This document shows, piece by piece, positions 24,915-36,989 of a stretch of 64,000 bases of DNA (position 1 is the stretch's first letter; every line of letters starts with the position of its first letter). Source of the DNA: Amaurobius ferox (taxonomy: Eukaryota > Arthropoda > Arachnida > Araneae > Amaurobiidae); contig OX578133.1 of NCBI GenBank assembly GCA_951213105.1, forward strand, positions 140,547,313-140,611,312, in the 5' to 3' direction. The notes below the pieces were generated by a model that made no database searches, was not told the origin of the DNA, and saw only the letters and a list, made by a program, of their open reading frames with translations. The position numbers and the translations under genes are program-made.

Positions 24915-25222
24915 TACTAAAAAATTACCAATCCATGAAACTCAAAGAGTAATAATATAAATTAGAGAAGGTACCTAGTTTTGGAAAATATATGAGCTAA
25001 TCCTATATAAATAGCATTCGATTAAACTGCATAAAAATTACAAGTAAATAAGGTTGGAATCGAAAAAAATAATCAAATAACATGTGAATAAATTACTTAA
25101 AAAGTAAGGAAGACAACATAAAACAGTAACATAGAAGAATATGAATGGAAATAAGGAAGCTATATTAGCTAACATTATCACCTGAATTCTAATAATTGAC
25201 TGAACTACTTTAAAGCATTAGT

Positions 25223-25376
25223 GATGGAGACAGGAATCAAGAAAAAAATAATGAAAATGAAGGAAAACAAATGATTTAGGAAGCTATAAGAGACAGGAAT
25301 CAAGGATGGAGACAGGAATCAAGAAAAAAATAATGAAAATGAAGGAAAACAAATGATTTAGGAAGCTATAAGAGCT
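25223..25376 (+). repeat. 82-bp tandem duplication
   Basis: A segment starting GATGGAGACAGGAATCAAG is repeated after 82 bp (25223 and 25305), with about 71 bp identical. The identity indicates a recent duplication in otherwise diverged sequence. Confidence 0.9.
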
Positions 25377-25379
25377 AAC

Positions 25380-26140
25380 TTCTAAAATAATGGATGTGTA
25401 TGGAGGATATTTTCTAAGCTACAGAGACGCGAGGAACTGCTGATTTATCATTTACTAATGAAATTTTAAAATTTACAGGGCCATAGAAAGGAAAAACTAT
25501 TAACTTTTTAGGAATGAAAACAGAATGTTTTATTCTTACAAGCAGCAGTTTTATATATTGTGATACTTTAATATAATAGTCAGATATAACAGAGGGAAAC
25601 ACTGACCTCTAAAACAAATATCATTTATTTATTAACTGAATTTGAAGCTAAGAAGAAAAAAAATTCCATAAAATTTATATTGAGAACTCTTTTACATGAA
25701 GAAATTGTACTATACTTTTTAAAACTAAAAAAACCTGTTCAATAAAATAAGAAATACATAGAAAAACTATTCTGTGACCTGCGAGAAGAAAAGTGTTGGA
25801 CCACAGTGGCTTATTTATTTAATGCTGTCCCAGATATGTGAACATGTTTTTGTTCTGTAATGCATAAAACTTCTTATGTCATGGATATACCAGCTAAATT
25901 CATCTAATTTTAGAATTTTAAATAAATTATGTATTGTCACTAGAAAAATCCATAATTAAACAAATAATATTAGTCAAATATTAAACACTACTTTTTGCAA
26001 GATATCAATCTGGTATTGCAATCTCAAACGGTTTGAGACTGAACAACTTGAAAACAATGGAATGAAAGCTGTATGGTATACTTGACAATAATTCCTGATA
26101 GAAACTGGAAAATTGTGGTACATAGCAAGTTTTATTGCTT
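25380..26140. other. Non-coding stretch
   Basis: No gene is seen. The segment acaagcagcagttttatata near 25540 is shared with sequence beside the hairpin MITEs (16090, 21449). Confidence 0.35.
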
Positions 26141-26194
26141 AAATTCCAGCTACTCATCATTTATTGATGATAAGTTGTAATAGAGGGGTGTAAA

Positions 26195-26333
26195 GTAGTA
26201 GGCCTCAAAGTGCTGCACCTTGGGTAACGCTAAATCTACTACAGCCCTTGCTGCTCTCCATATACTGGAGAGCTCGCTGTCTAATGGCCTAGTGGCCAAA
26301 TGACTACCATATGTCAACAACAACATTTGTATG
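26195..26333 (+). mobile_element. SINE/LINE 3'-end remnant with (CAA)n tail
   Basis: It contains ctctccatatactggagag and ggcctagtggcc hairpins and ends GTCAACAACAACAT, the same type of tail as the local SINE family. It has no recognisable promoter boxes and is poorly preserved. Confidence 0.35.
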
Positions 26334-26717
26334 GTAAAATCAGACAAGTAAATAATGCCAAATGATACACTTGGAGTATAATTTTCTGTTTTGGAACACC
26401 AACTTTTAAGGTGTTGTGTTATCATGCTATTAAAATATCTAATCCTGCAATTTTTTCTTTGATTAATTTGATAAAAATATCTATGTTAATCATAGGAAAA
26501 CATTATGATAATCAATTAATAAGATAAAGACATAACAGAAATCTTAGAAATACAAGTTCATTTTAATATGAAATACATATTAGGAAAAATTAAAATTTGG
26601 AATCTTTCACTCAAAATTTTAGAATGCAAAAGGGAAATAATTTTTTGGTAAAGAGAAAAAACAATTCAACTTCATCCAATAATCATACGGCAGTATTTCT
26701 TTTTATTTCTAAAATAT

Positions 26718-28390
26718 TCACTATAATAATAGCCTATTTTCCCCTATGTCCATCCCGTCTGTCTCTGTAATACTTGACAAAAATTTTGGTGACAAATTTG
26801 ATGGGATATCGCCAATTTGGTAACATTTTCAAATGTTGTGAAATTGAAGAAAATGTCACCAAATCGATGCAAATGTTGCTAAATTGATAAAAATGATACC
26901 AAATCAATGAAAATAATTGAGTTTTGAAAGGAGATAGTATTGTAATAATATTTCGGTAGCATTTGTTTGTCAAGTCCAAACATCCCACTTGGCGACTTTC
27001 TAAAAATATCGCCAAACTGATAAAAATGTTGGCAAAATGATAAAAATGTCACCAAATTAATAAAAATGATATCAGATCAATAAAAATAATTGTGTTCTCA
27101 AAGAGGATATTCACTATAAGAATAACCCATTTCTCTCTCTGTCCATCTCTATAACGGTTGGCAAAATATTTGACGGGATATCGCCAATTTATCGACTTCT
27201 TTTTTAATATTGCAAAATTGAAGAAAATGTCGCCAAATTGATAAAAATGATACCAAATGAATGAAATTAATTGTGCTTTGAAAGGGGACAGTATTGTAAT
27301 GATATTTTGGCAAGTTTTGTCTGTCAAATCCAACCATTCCACTTGATGGCAAATTTGAAAACTTTTTAAAATGTCACCAATTTAACGCAAATGTTACCAA
27401 ATTAACAACAATGACACCAAATCAAAGAAAATAATTGTGTTTTGAAAGGGGATAACATTGTAATGTTTCAGTAGCGTTTGTGTTGTTGTTGTTGTTAAAA
27501 CCCAGACCGTCCGACCTACCAGAAAGGTGTAAGGTAACAGTTTGGACGGTCGGGAAGTGCCACCCAATTTAGACCGGAACCCAGTGGGAGAGGCATCCAC
27601 AGGGACCGTACCCTCCTTCCCCTACTACCAACCTCTCGGAAGGACTTTCGGACCCACATGTTTAACGTGATCGTACTCCGCATGAACACGGCGGCAGTTT
27701 TGGCAGCGGCTGGAATCGAACCCGGGCCTACCAAGTGCAAACACCAGCGCGCTAACCGTGTCAGTCCAACTGTTCTACTTTTTTAAATGTCGCCAAATTA
27801 ACAAAAATGTCTCCAAATAGATAAAAATATTACCAAATTGATGAAATTAATTGTGAATTGAAAGGGGGTAGATAGTATTTTAATGATGTTTCGGTAGCGT
27901 TTGTCTGCCAGTTTAACCGTCCCACCTGGCAACTTTTTAAAATGTTGCAAAATTGATCGAAACATCATCAAGTTAATGAAAATGCCACCAAATAGATAAA
28001 AATGTCACCAAATTGATAAAAATGATGACAAATCAATGAAATGAATTGTACTTTGGAAAGAGATAGTATTGCAATGATATTTCGCTAATGTTTGTCTGTT
28101 AGTCCAACTGTCCCATTTGGCGACAAATTTAGCAACTTTTTAAAATGTTTCCAAACTAATCAAAATATTGCCAAATTAACGAAAATGTCACAAAATAGAT
28201 GAAAATTTAATATGTTGGAAAGAATATAAGAATTTACTATAAGAATAACCATTTCTCCATCCGTTCATCCATAACACATGGGGAAGAATTTGGCTGGATG
28301 TTGCCAATTTGGTGACATTTTAAATGCTGTCAAATTGATGCAAATTTCACCAAATTGATAAAAATGATGCTAAATGGAAGGTAAGGTTTT
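26718..28390. repeat. Satellite-like complex repeat (CCAAATTGATAAAAATG family)
   Basis: About 20-bp units of the form ccaaattgataaaaatgnyr alternate with blocks like ggtagcgtttgtctgtcagtccaacnrtcccacttggcgac. A larger period of about 390 bp is visible from cactataa(t/g)aata(a/g)cc at 26718 and 27108. The array is interrupted by the SINE at 27481. The ORFs across it are by-products of the repeat. The same family recurs at 36990-38100. Confidence 0.75.
27481..27765 (-). mobile_element. tRNA-derived SINE, near full length, with hairpin tail and (CAA)n
   Basis: On the minus strand it has A box GGTTAGCGCGCTGG, B box GGGTTCGATTCC and the body CCTTCCGAGAGGTTGGTAG. Then come the tail hairpin GACCGTCC/GGACGGTC and CTGGGTTTTAACAACAACAA. 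It is inserted in the satellite block between gcgtttgt and gtcagtccaac. It is the best-preserved copy with the tail from which mini-SINEs appear to derive. Confidence 0.85.
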
Positions 28391-29415
28391 GCAAATTTTG
28401 AATTTCCTCATATAACAGGTATATTTTCTAGTTATAAATGAATATATTATTAAAACTAAAAATGTCACGAAAGCATGTTTTAAATAACAATATGAAAGAA
28501 TGAAAATATATACAAAAGAAGCTTATTTCAATATTCAATCAACAAAATACAAGGTAAAAAATAGTGAATTTTATCATTAAAATATTGAATTTTATCAAAT
28601 AATCCTTTTTTGGCTTGAAACGATTTTCATTTGAACTCAATTGAAATAATTGATTTTGAAGTAATATAAAGATGAAAATAAATTAAAAATAAAAATATCT
28701 ATTGATAAAACAATTGTTGTAGAATGACAAAATATGCTATATACTTAATGCTATAAACCATTTAGCATATTAAAATTAACAACTACAGAACTAAAAGTGA
28801 TATAATGTTATTAATATGAACATGATAATATATACACATGAGATTATAAACAAGTTGCAGAGAAATAGTATTCATAATTGCGCATTAAGGGATTCATATT
28901 GAGTATTTATTTAATAAATAGAATTTCTAATTTTTTTAGCCACATTTTCTGTAAAAATATAGTTAGAAAAGTGAAAACGGAGCAGCTGATTAAAGCACTG
29001 TAAAATTAATATGCAAAACTAGTGGTCATAAAGTGAACTTGTGATAGTGAAATGAATATATGCCATGTACATCTATAGGTGCAATAATTCCACTTCGTAG
29101 GAGGTATAAAATATAAACTTCTATAGTGGACTTTCCTTGTAAGCTACTTGTACTAAAGTTTAATGTTAAATATATAGGCATTATTAGGCATAAAGAAATT
29201 ATATCTACATAGAACAGCAACAAAACAAAATAAAATTTCAGATAATGTAACACATCTAAAAACTCTAAATAAAATCCTTAAATGGGACATTCACATGAAA
29301 ACATATAACTAATTAGATTCGATTGTCATACCTGACTAATTATTATAAATGTAAATAAAAATATATAGAGATGTAGTGAAAGAAAGTAAAGTGGAGCATT
29401 TGTCCAAGAATAGTT
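28390..29415. other. AT-rich non-coding stretch
   Basis: No gene, SINE or transposon end is recognised. Short ORFs are featureless. Confidence 0.4.
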
Positions 29416-29418
29416 ATA

Positions 29419-30208
29419 CAGTAGAACCTCGATTGCCCGACCCTACAGTAGAACCTCGATATTGTCCGACCCTCCAGTAGAACCTCGATTGTCCGACCCT
29501 CAATTATCTGGAACTCTCGGTTAACTGCCCGTCCTTAGGTCAGATCTAAAATTTTTTTAAAACATGAGCTAATTTTTTTCTTTTACACGGTATGACATGA
29601 TCAGTCTCGTCTTTCATTTCAGTGTTATGTGCCTTGCAGCTGTTCACTGACGTAATCTAACTGGTCACCAATCAGATTACAGTAGATAAAGAAAGAAATA
29701 TTCTGATTGTTATTTCACACATTTTGCATCCAGCTTTTCTTGCAAGATTTGAGTCTACTACAGTATGGATTAGATCTTTGGTTGGAGCAACAACACATGG
29801 TTGGAGCAACAATCCGATGCTAACCAAACTGAACTATTGCTAGTAAAGAGACTTTGGGATAGAGCAGCAAAACAATGTATGTCGCAACTGCGACAACAAA
29901 AACTGTCATTTCAAGCAATAGCTTAACAGGTAAACTTGCTTTGCTATACGTATATGTATATATACATACTACATAGTACATACAGTATATGTAATTGTTA
30001 TAGTACATTATATGTAGTGCATGGTACATGTATATTTAAATTGTTGCATTTAAAATTACTAAAAAGTACTTTTATTAATTACATATAGGTGTATGTATTA
30101 ATATTGTACTGGCTCACTACTACATATTTGTGTTTTCGGTTATCTGGCATTTTTGATTTTCTGGCCTACTCCCAGTCCCAATTAGGCCGGATAATCGAGG
30201 TTCTACTG
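29419..30208. mobile_element. pogo/Tigger-like non-autonomous element with triplicated left end
   Basis: The ends are CAGTAGAACCTCGATTGCCC (left) and GATAATCGAGGTTCTACTG (right), flanked by TA at 29417-29418 and 30209-30210. This terminal motif is typical of pogo/Tigger elements. The left end is repeated three times, starting at 29419, 29446 and 29475. At 790 bp it holds no transposase. Confidence 0.85.
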
Positions 30209-30214
30209 TACTGT

Positions 30215-32255
30215 TAAAACTAACTTGTAGTGATAAAATATATATTATGCATTACAGAGTGTGTAAATATTTGTCTGCAAAAGATATAAATCTTTAAACA
30301 TATGTACTTAGTACAATATTTTTATACAGCAATTGCAAAGAAAATTTATCGGTATAAATATCAATAAAAGGCGATAGAAATTAAATTCAGAACAAAGAAA
30401 TGAAAAACTATAAATAAAGTTATTAAAAGGGGAAGCTGCATTGAAAACATATATGTATAACTAATCAACTTAGTTGAGATCAGAAAGAATGATAAATACA
30501 TATTAAAATATAAAGATGAACTTGGGATGACAAAAGCATGACATCTCATTCAAGCAGTGTAAAATTCAAATATAAAACAGATGGCAATGAAACAAGTTGT
30601 GATGATGAAAATATATACACATTATACATGTTAAGATAAAGATATATCAATATTTTGCAAAAGGTTAAAATGATAAATTCCTGCTATTGGCATTTTCTAG
30701 CAGCTTGTACTATAGTGCAATGCTTAATATACACTGTCATGCCACACAAAATTAATAAACAGGATATAATAAACAGGAAAAATATAATAAACAGGAATAA
30801 ACCAAAGTATAGCAAATAAACCTGATATAACATATAAGTGAAATAAATTCTCGAAGTTCTTAAATATGTAAATTCTAAACAAGGGACAATCACAAAACAT
30901 ATTCAGATTGGATCAGAATGATTAAAATAAAATATAACAAAGTTTCTACCCATTGTGAAACATTTTGCAAATGCTCTGATATTAAAAAAGTATTATATGA
31001 TAATCAAAATTTCTTATATACATTTTAGACTAGATTATGCTATTTCTTAAATGTTTGGATGTATGAATTATAATAAAATCTTCGATGTAGGAATTTAAAG
31101 CCCACACATAACTAAAAATTCCTGTACGTCCTTAGCTTTGTATGGAGATCATGCTCAGTTTTAGACAGAGGTCTTCTATTTTTAATTCCTGAAGTGATTA
31201 AAAATATTAACAATTCAATCACATTAACTTGTATTTAATTTCTATGGGATTAGTCACATAATTTTTCATTATTTTTTTGAAGGCACTAGCACAAAACACA
31301 TTACACACTACATACACTAAATAAGCACAATAAAAAGGGCATATATGAACTTGAAACTCAAATATCCTTACATAGGTTACTGAATTATTTCCTTTTTATA
31401 CTGAAATGGCCTTTAAGACAAAAATTTATATAAAATGTAATAAGAAACATTCAATAATAAAAGTATTTAATATAGATACATTTACTGAAAATATATTAGA
31501 ATCTGTTGATTATCTGAAAATAAACTTTTAAATCTCTAGAAATGGTTACTATATGATGGAAAATAATCATTATATTTTCATAATATAATATATAATTCTA
31601 TGAACTGAAATAACAGTATTTATGTAAAAGAAAAAACTATTGCACTCTTACAGTTACACAACAGATCTATGGGGGGGGGGGGGGCAAAGCTTGGAATTAA
31701 ATGTTTCTGCTTATTACATTTTTTAAAACTAAAAAAACAGAAGATTTTGTGCTTTTATATTGCTTTCTCATCGTCATAGTCATTGTAAATATGCGAAATT
31801 TTATAATTTTCTGTCAGACTTAATGCACTATATTTTTTGATACACCATTTGAATATTTTAATTCAATGTTTGCATTACCCAATGAAAGCTAATGTGATAA
31901 TTTTTTACAATGGTTTTATCATATTTTAGGGTTACTTTAGGGTTTTACCATATTTAAGCAATTGAAAAACATAGTCAAGCAGTCTTAACAATAAAAACAA
32001 AAGGTTTTTCCCCCTTCATAAATTAAAAAAAATTTGAAATAAATTAATTCAAATAACATGATTACACATTTCATTATATTTCAATTATTTATATATAAAG
32101 AATCAATATTTCTAAAAACATAAGCAGGACTGGTCCCAAAGCATAGGCTCAGTAGATCATGCCCTAGAATGACACCAAAAAGTGAAAGTGTGAAAATGCC
32201 ATAATTTCATAGTGTTCTTCATAGTGCAAAATATAAAAAATATGATACAGACGTG
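30215..32255. other. AT-rich non-coding stretch
   Basis: No gene is seen. A G-run of 15-16 lies at about 31669-31684. Several short imperfect duplications (for example aaacaggatataataaacagg near 30755) are present. Confidence 0.4.
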
Positions 32256-32263
32256 ACGAAAAC

Positions 32264-32311
<48 letters not shown>

Positions 32312-33921
32312 TATCTATATCTATATATATATATATATATAATTGAAGATTTTTATGATTACTTGTAATATATATACCCGAGAAATACCAATGAAAATTG
32401 CTTGTAAACTGAAGGTTTTTGCAAATCAGAAGCCTAGTGTAGCACGATGAGCTATGCAAGAAGTTTGGAAATTAAAAAAATGGAATCTAGTGATTATAAA
32501 AGGAATAAAATGTATATGAAAAGCATTTCTGAAACCATGTACGTTATCAAGGGCCATACATGTTTCATTAATGCTGAATCTACGTTTCTGTTTACATAAC
32601 TGTAAAATGTATTACAGAAATAATGTAAATGGCCCGACGTAGAAGAAAAGACAAAGTGGATCAAAAACACAAAAAAATCAAACATGAATATAAAATATTC
32701 TGTTACACCAGCTTGTGGCTAATTATTGAAATGAGGATGCAAAGTATTATAAAGTATTATCAAAAGAATATAATGAAAATAAAATGAAAATATATCTACC
32801 CCTAGTACTGTGGTACTTCTGGAAAAGCATGTGTATTACCAATCATCTCAGAACAGGTTACAGTGAATTTTTTGTTACTGACTAAGCAGTTTTCTCAAAG
32901 CAGGTTAAAGTGAATTATACGAATAGTTTAACTGTTAGAAGAAGACATGGAGTTTATGAATTATTTAGAAATGCTAGAGTATGATCTGTCAATATGTTGC
33001 TGTAATTGTTGCAATTTTTTGAATTTAAATTTAAAATGTGTTTTAATAAAAGAAAAAATAAGATTGGGCAGGTAGTTATTTTTGATGACGGTGTTGATGA
33101 ATTTATGAAGATGTTCTTTGTAGTAACAAGGTGTGCTTAACATTTTGATTCTTAATAACTGGTTATTAATAATATTTCTATATACAGATTTGGAAAGATT
33201 GGAAGAGAAATGTTGAAGTTTATTTACTTTGAAGTTATAAGTTTCTGTTTTGTCATAGATTTTAAATTGTATTGTATTTGCATTTTTAATTGTTAAACTA
33301 ACGTCTAGAAAAATGATCCAGTTGGATGTATATACATTTTCAATGAGTTGTAGATTAGGTGGATAGAAATCAAAATTTAATTCATTGGCCTCATTAGTAA
33401 TTCCAATAATAATAAGATCATCAATATATCTGTACATTATATGACTGTTGAAAGGGTTCTGATTTTCGTAAAAATGTAGATAAAGGTTGGCCAGTATGGT
33501 GGATGATTTACCTCCCTGTGGGATTCCTTTATTTAATTTGTATATGCATTTTCCTTGAACTATATACTGTTTGAACAAAATGAATTTTAATAAAGTTTTG
33601 AATTTTGGAAATGATATGTTTTTTGCTTGAGTGAATTGTTCATATAAAAGTAGTATGACTTTATATAAATCATTAATGTCTATATTATTAAATAGGTCTT
33701 TGAAATCAAAAGTTTTTACATCATGTATGTAAGGGATTAGTTTTATTTTATTAATGAGTTCTATACTATTTTTGATTATATGTGTTTTTTGTACAGTAAA
33801 ATAATCATAAATTTGACTGAGTATGATTAGAAGTTGTTTGTCAGCTGCATTGGTATATGAATTAAATCCTATAGTGACTGTTCTAAATGAAATAGGTGTT
33901 TTATGGAATTTAGGTACGAGT

Positions 33922-33977
<56 letters not shown>
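32264..33977 (-). mobile_element. Penelope-like YIDD retroelement with (TA)n at both ends
   Basis: Minus-strand element. A (TA)n tract (33929-33977) precedes the RT coding region, which ends at 32961. About 620 bp of non-coding sequence follows and then an interrupted (TA)n tract (about 32264-32341). The layout repeats that of 2198-3494. No second ORF or endonuclease is found within it. Confidence 0.55.
32961..33928 (-). CDS. Reverse transcriptase ORF (YIDD, Penelope-like), uninterrupted
   Basis: About 320 codons are open without a stop or frameshift. The motifs are in order: LVPKFHKTPISFRTVTIGFN (RT1-like), KTFDFKDLFNNIDINDL (catalytic aspartate box), NKGIPQGGKSSTILANLYL, MYRYIDDLIIIG (catalytic pair) and WIIFLDVSLTI. 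KIYDKTETYNFKVN and LLRIKMLSTPCYYKEHLHK form the thumb. It stops soon after the thumb, with no C-terminal GIY-YIG domain. The frame can be extended upstream through the (TA)n tract to 34019, but those residues are low-complexity and not believable. This could be an endonuclease-lacking or N-terminal-endonuclease Penelope lineage. It lies in the KAT8 3' flank, on the same strand as KAT8. Confidence 0.75.
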
Positions 33978-33979
<2 letters not shown>

Positions 33980-34319
33980 TTGCATTCTTTTTTATTTTTT
34001 CTATTTCTTTGGGGTGCATTATGGCTTTCTGTTCAATATTACAAGGCTATTATTTAATGAAAAGGAGACTAGTTTATAGGGCAAATTGAAGTTATATGCA
34101 ATCCTTGCTGATTTAAAAATTTCTTTGCCTTATCTCCTATCCATTCCATCGTTTGCTTAATTGTATTTATTTCCTATGTTTCATGGTCTATTTCTCCTTC
34201 CCCATCACTTTTTCTAGATTTTAATTATTATGTATTAATGAATTTATATTAGTTTTATGTGTCATGCAGTATCTCTTCGGATTCAATTATTGTTTTATTA
34301 GTTTAACTACATAAATATA

Positions 34320-34346
<27 letters not shown>
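34320..34346. repeat. (CA)n microsatellite
   Basis: Thirteen CA repeats. Confidence 0.95.
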
Positions 34347-34349
<3 letters not shown>

Positions 34350-34350
<1 letters not shown>

Positions 34351-35874
34351 AATAAAAAAAAAAACAGACATGCATGTTTCATATAAATACCAGCCACCTT
34401 TGACAACCAGCTCAGGTGTTTTTTAAAAACTCTCCTAACTTGCTATATCTCTTTTGTAGCAGCTGTTGACCCCAACATGCATTGTGTACTGTTTTTTCAA
34501 AAATTAGATAATATTTTTGAATTTGTGCTATGGATTCCATTCAAAGCTCACTGGAAAGAGCATTCTTCAATCTTATTAATAGATTTAAGATTGAAACTCC
34601 TAATAATATTTTTGATTACAAAGGAATCGATTGGTATGAAAACCCCTCAAAATTGCTATTAACATGAATTAATTGAAAACTAATTTGAATTAAGAAAAAA
34701 AAAACCTCTTCAATATGGAACAAGAACTGTCTTTAACTATTACTGTACCAAATTTTTTAGCTGTGTATCACTTGGTTTTTCCACTACAGTATGCATAGAC
34801 ACATATACACACACATTTCTTTAAGACTAGTCATCTTCTGCAACCAGCCTGGTGACATTTAAAAAATACCCTAACTTGTAATAGCTTTCTTGCAGTGGCT
34901 GGCGACTACATAACTGCCTGCTACATAGGCTTAATATGCTCTAAATAAGTACCTTAACAAGCCTTCACCCACTGCATCGGTATTACTTGGCCTTCATTAG
35001 CGCAAGTTAAGAAGTATAGACTTTAAAGCTAAGCTGTAGCATAATTAGAAGTTGAGATTTAATTGAATTAGCGAAATGTCTAAGTTTAAATAGAATAAAA
35101 AAAAAAACAGAGTAAAATATTTATTTGGGAAAGTCTTATCTGATACACATAATTTTTGCACAGCTTATTTGTTTACATATACAATCCTCTATGTGCTTTC
35201 CCACTATGTGTGACACACGCAAATAGAAACACATCCTTTATTATTTATGATAGACTCCTACCTGTTTTCTTTTTGTAAAGTTATTTATTCATAGCTTGGT
35301 TCTATCGTTTGTGAGTGGAAAATTTTAACATTCAAACTATGCACTTGTATCAGTGCTAATAATGTGAATTTTCAATGTGTATAAGATGGGACCAGACCTG
35401 TTTATTCCTTAGTTTGTTACTTTTTGGCTAATTGATGTTGAATATTGTTTTTAGAAATAAGGGGACATAGTTGGGGGTGGGTTGGGTATAAAATTTAATA
35501 CAGGCCTACGTTTGTATATTTGCCCAGATTAGCCCTAAACATATGTTGAAACAAAATACTTCATAGCAAATTTAATTTCTTTTTCTTTTAGATCATTATC
35601 TTAGAGAATAGTTCATTTTGTTTTATTAAATACATGTCTATTTTTGAATATGCTATCAAAGAAAATTTTAAAGTTTTTTAAATATATGTTATAAGGCAAG
35701 AAATTATTTTTAATAAATCAAACACATTTAAAAAAATGGGGATTATGTTATTGCTGCATTTTCATAGTTAAAAAATAATTAAGTAACTAAATGAGTGCTT
35801 GCTCACAGGGTTATAGAAATTTATATAAAAATGCTATTTTATAACTCAAATATAATACTATAAACAGTAAATGC
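34350..35874 (-). other. KAT8 3' UTR and downstream flank, end not defined
   Basis: No coding signal is seen. The sequence immediately below 35875 must include the KAT8 3' untranslated region because the stop codon is at 35875. Several TTTATT words on the plus strand (35622, about 35119) could act as poly(A) signals for the minus-strand transcript. Two loosely similar segments near 34380 and 34830 (grccasctt...acaaccagc...) hint at an old dispersed repeat. Confidence 0.4.
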
Positions 35875-36091
35875 TTATTTAGTAACACAGTTTAACTGCT
35901 TTTTCAGAGGAGTATATTTTAGAAGGTTGATATCAACTGTTATTTTAGGCCTTCGACATGACATACTTTGCAGCTTTTCTTCCACAAGTTTTGGGGTAAT
36001 GCAAATGATATGTTGTCCTTTCCAGTACTTCACAAAGCCTAAGTTTTGAAAAGTGCAAATAATGTCATTCTCGGTAATGCTTGTCATTTGA
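35875..36091 (-). CDS. KAT8: KAT8/MOF, last coding exon with stop codon
   Basis: After the acceptor (tcttaattttag) the exon reads (S)[19 protein letters not shown], then [19 protein letters not shown], and ends about 34 residues later in LNCVTK and TAA at 35875-35877. This is the C-terminal winged-helix-like part of the MYST domain. Human MOF has SQMTSITQNDII and [19 protein letters not shown] at the same place. The three exons give about 200 residues, close to the 195 of the matching human segment, so the C terminus is complete. The tail after KITVD is divergent, as is usual for this end. A possible poly(A) signal for this strand (TTTATT on the plus strand) lies at 35622-35627, but the true 3' end cannot be fixed from sequence alone. 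Confidence 0.94.
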
Positions 36092-36130
36092 CTAAAATTA
36101 AGAAGAAAAAAATGGCATTACAGATGTAAA

Positions 36131-36169
36131 ACAATAATAATAATAATAATAACAATAATAATAACAATA
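36131..36169. repeat. (AAT)n/(AAC)n microsatellite
   Basis: Trinucleotide run of AAT with three AAC variants, in the KAT8 intron 40 bp upstream of the last coding exon. Confidence 0.9.
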
Positions 36170-36179
36170 TAACTTACAT

Positions 36180-36985
36180 ATCTATATAAATAAAATTGAA
36201 AATCTGTCTGTACGTATGTATGTTTGTCTCATCATCACAAAAGAATGGCTGAACTAAATTTAATGAAATTTTGTGGGTATTCTTGAAATAGCCCCACTTA
36301 AAATTTAGTCCATGTTTCGAATTTCTAAGACCAGGGGTTGTCAAGATATTAATGAAAAACAAAATCTTTTATAGGAGTTCTCCTCACTAACTCCCTGGTT
36401 CCTCCAAACAAAAAAGGTTGGAAATCGCTGGTTTAAAATGTGAAAGTGAATTAAAACTCTATCTCTGAGTTTGGTTGGAGTTTATTGCACATATCAGTCA
36501 TTTTTGAAAATCACAGGTTTAAAACATGAATTTAAATGGAAATGCTATCACCATGGTTTATTTTTCACAGGCTCTTACTCAACAATGAAAAGTATTAAGA
36601 AATCAAAACGGTTATTTAATTATCAGCATTTTATGAGGAAGATTCTTCCTTATATCATGTTGCTCAGCAAAGCAATTAAATCAAATGTGTTTGTTAATTT
36701 TTATTATTTTTTCGATTTGAATAATAAATAAATGAATATAAAAATATATCTCATAAATGAATGGTTTGCTTTTTCTTTTAATTATATTAATTATGGACTG
36801 TGTACATCACTTTAATTTATTTTGGCAAAATATTTTCAAACTTATATATTGTGTTTAGCAAATAAACTCATTTAGAAGATTATTGAAACAGAATAAGAAT
36901 AGAACAAGTATATCTTCTAATACAATTTTAGTGTTTTCATTTAGTATATACAAACTGGATCAGGGCGTTTCATTCTTCAGATCTG
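36180..36985. other. KAT8 intron, non-coding
   Basis: The start (gaaaatctgtctgtacgtatgtatgtttgtc ... ttaatgaaattttgtgggta) resembles the sort of dispersed repeat seen at 4690-4930 and 7964. Nothing else is recognised. Confidence 0.35.
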
Positions 36986-36989
36986 CAAA

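Noticed and set aside
33823..34089. 88-codon plus-strand ORF and the N-terminal extension of the RT ORF to 34019
   Set aside because: Both cross the (TA)n tract and give Tyr-Ile runs; not credible protein.
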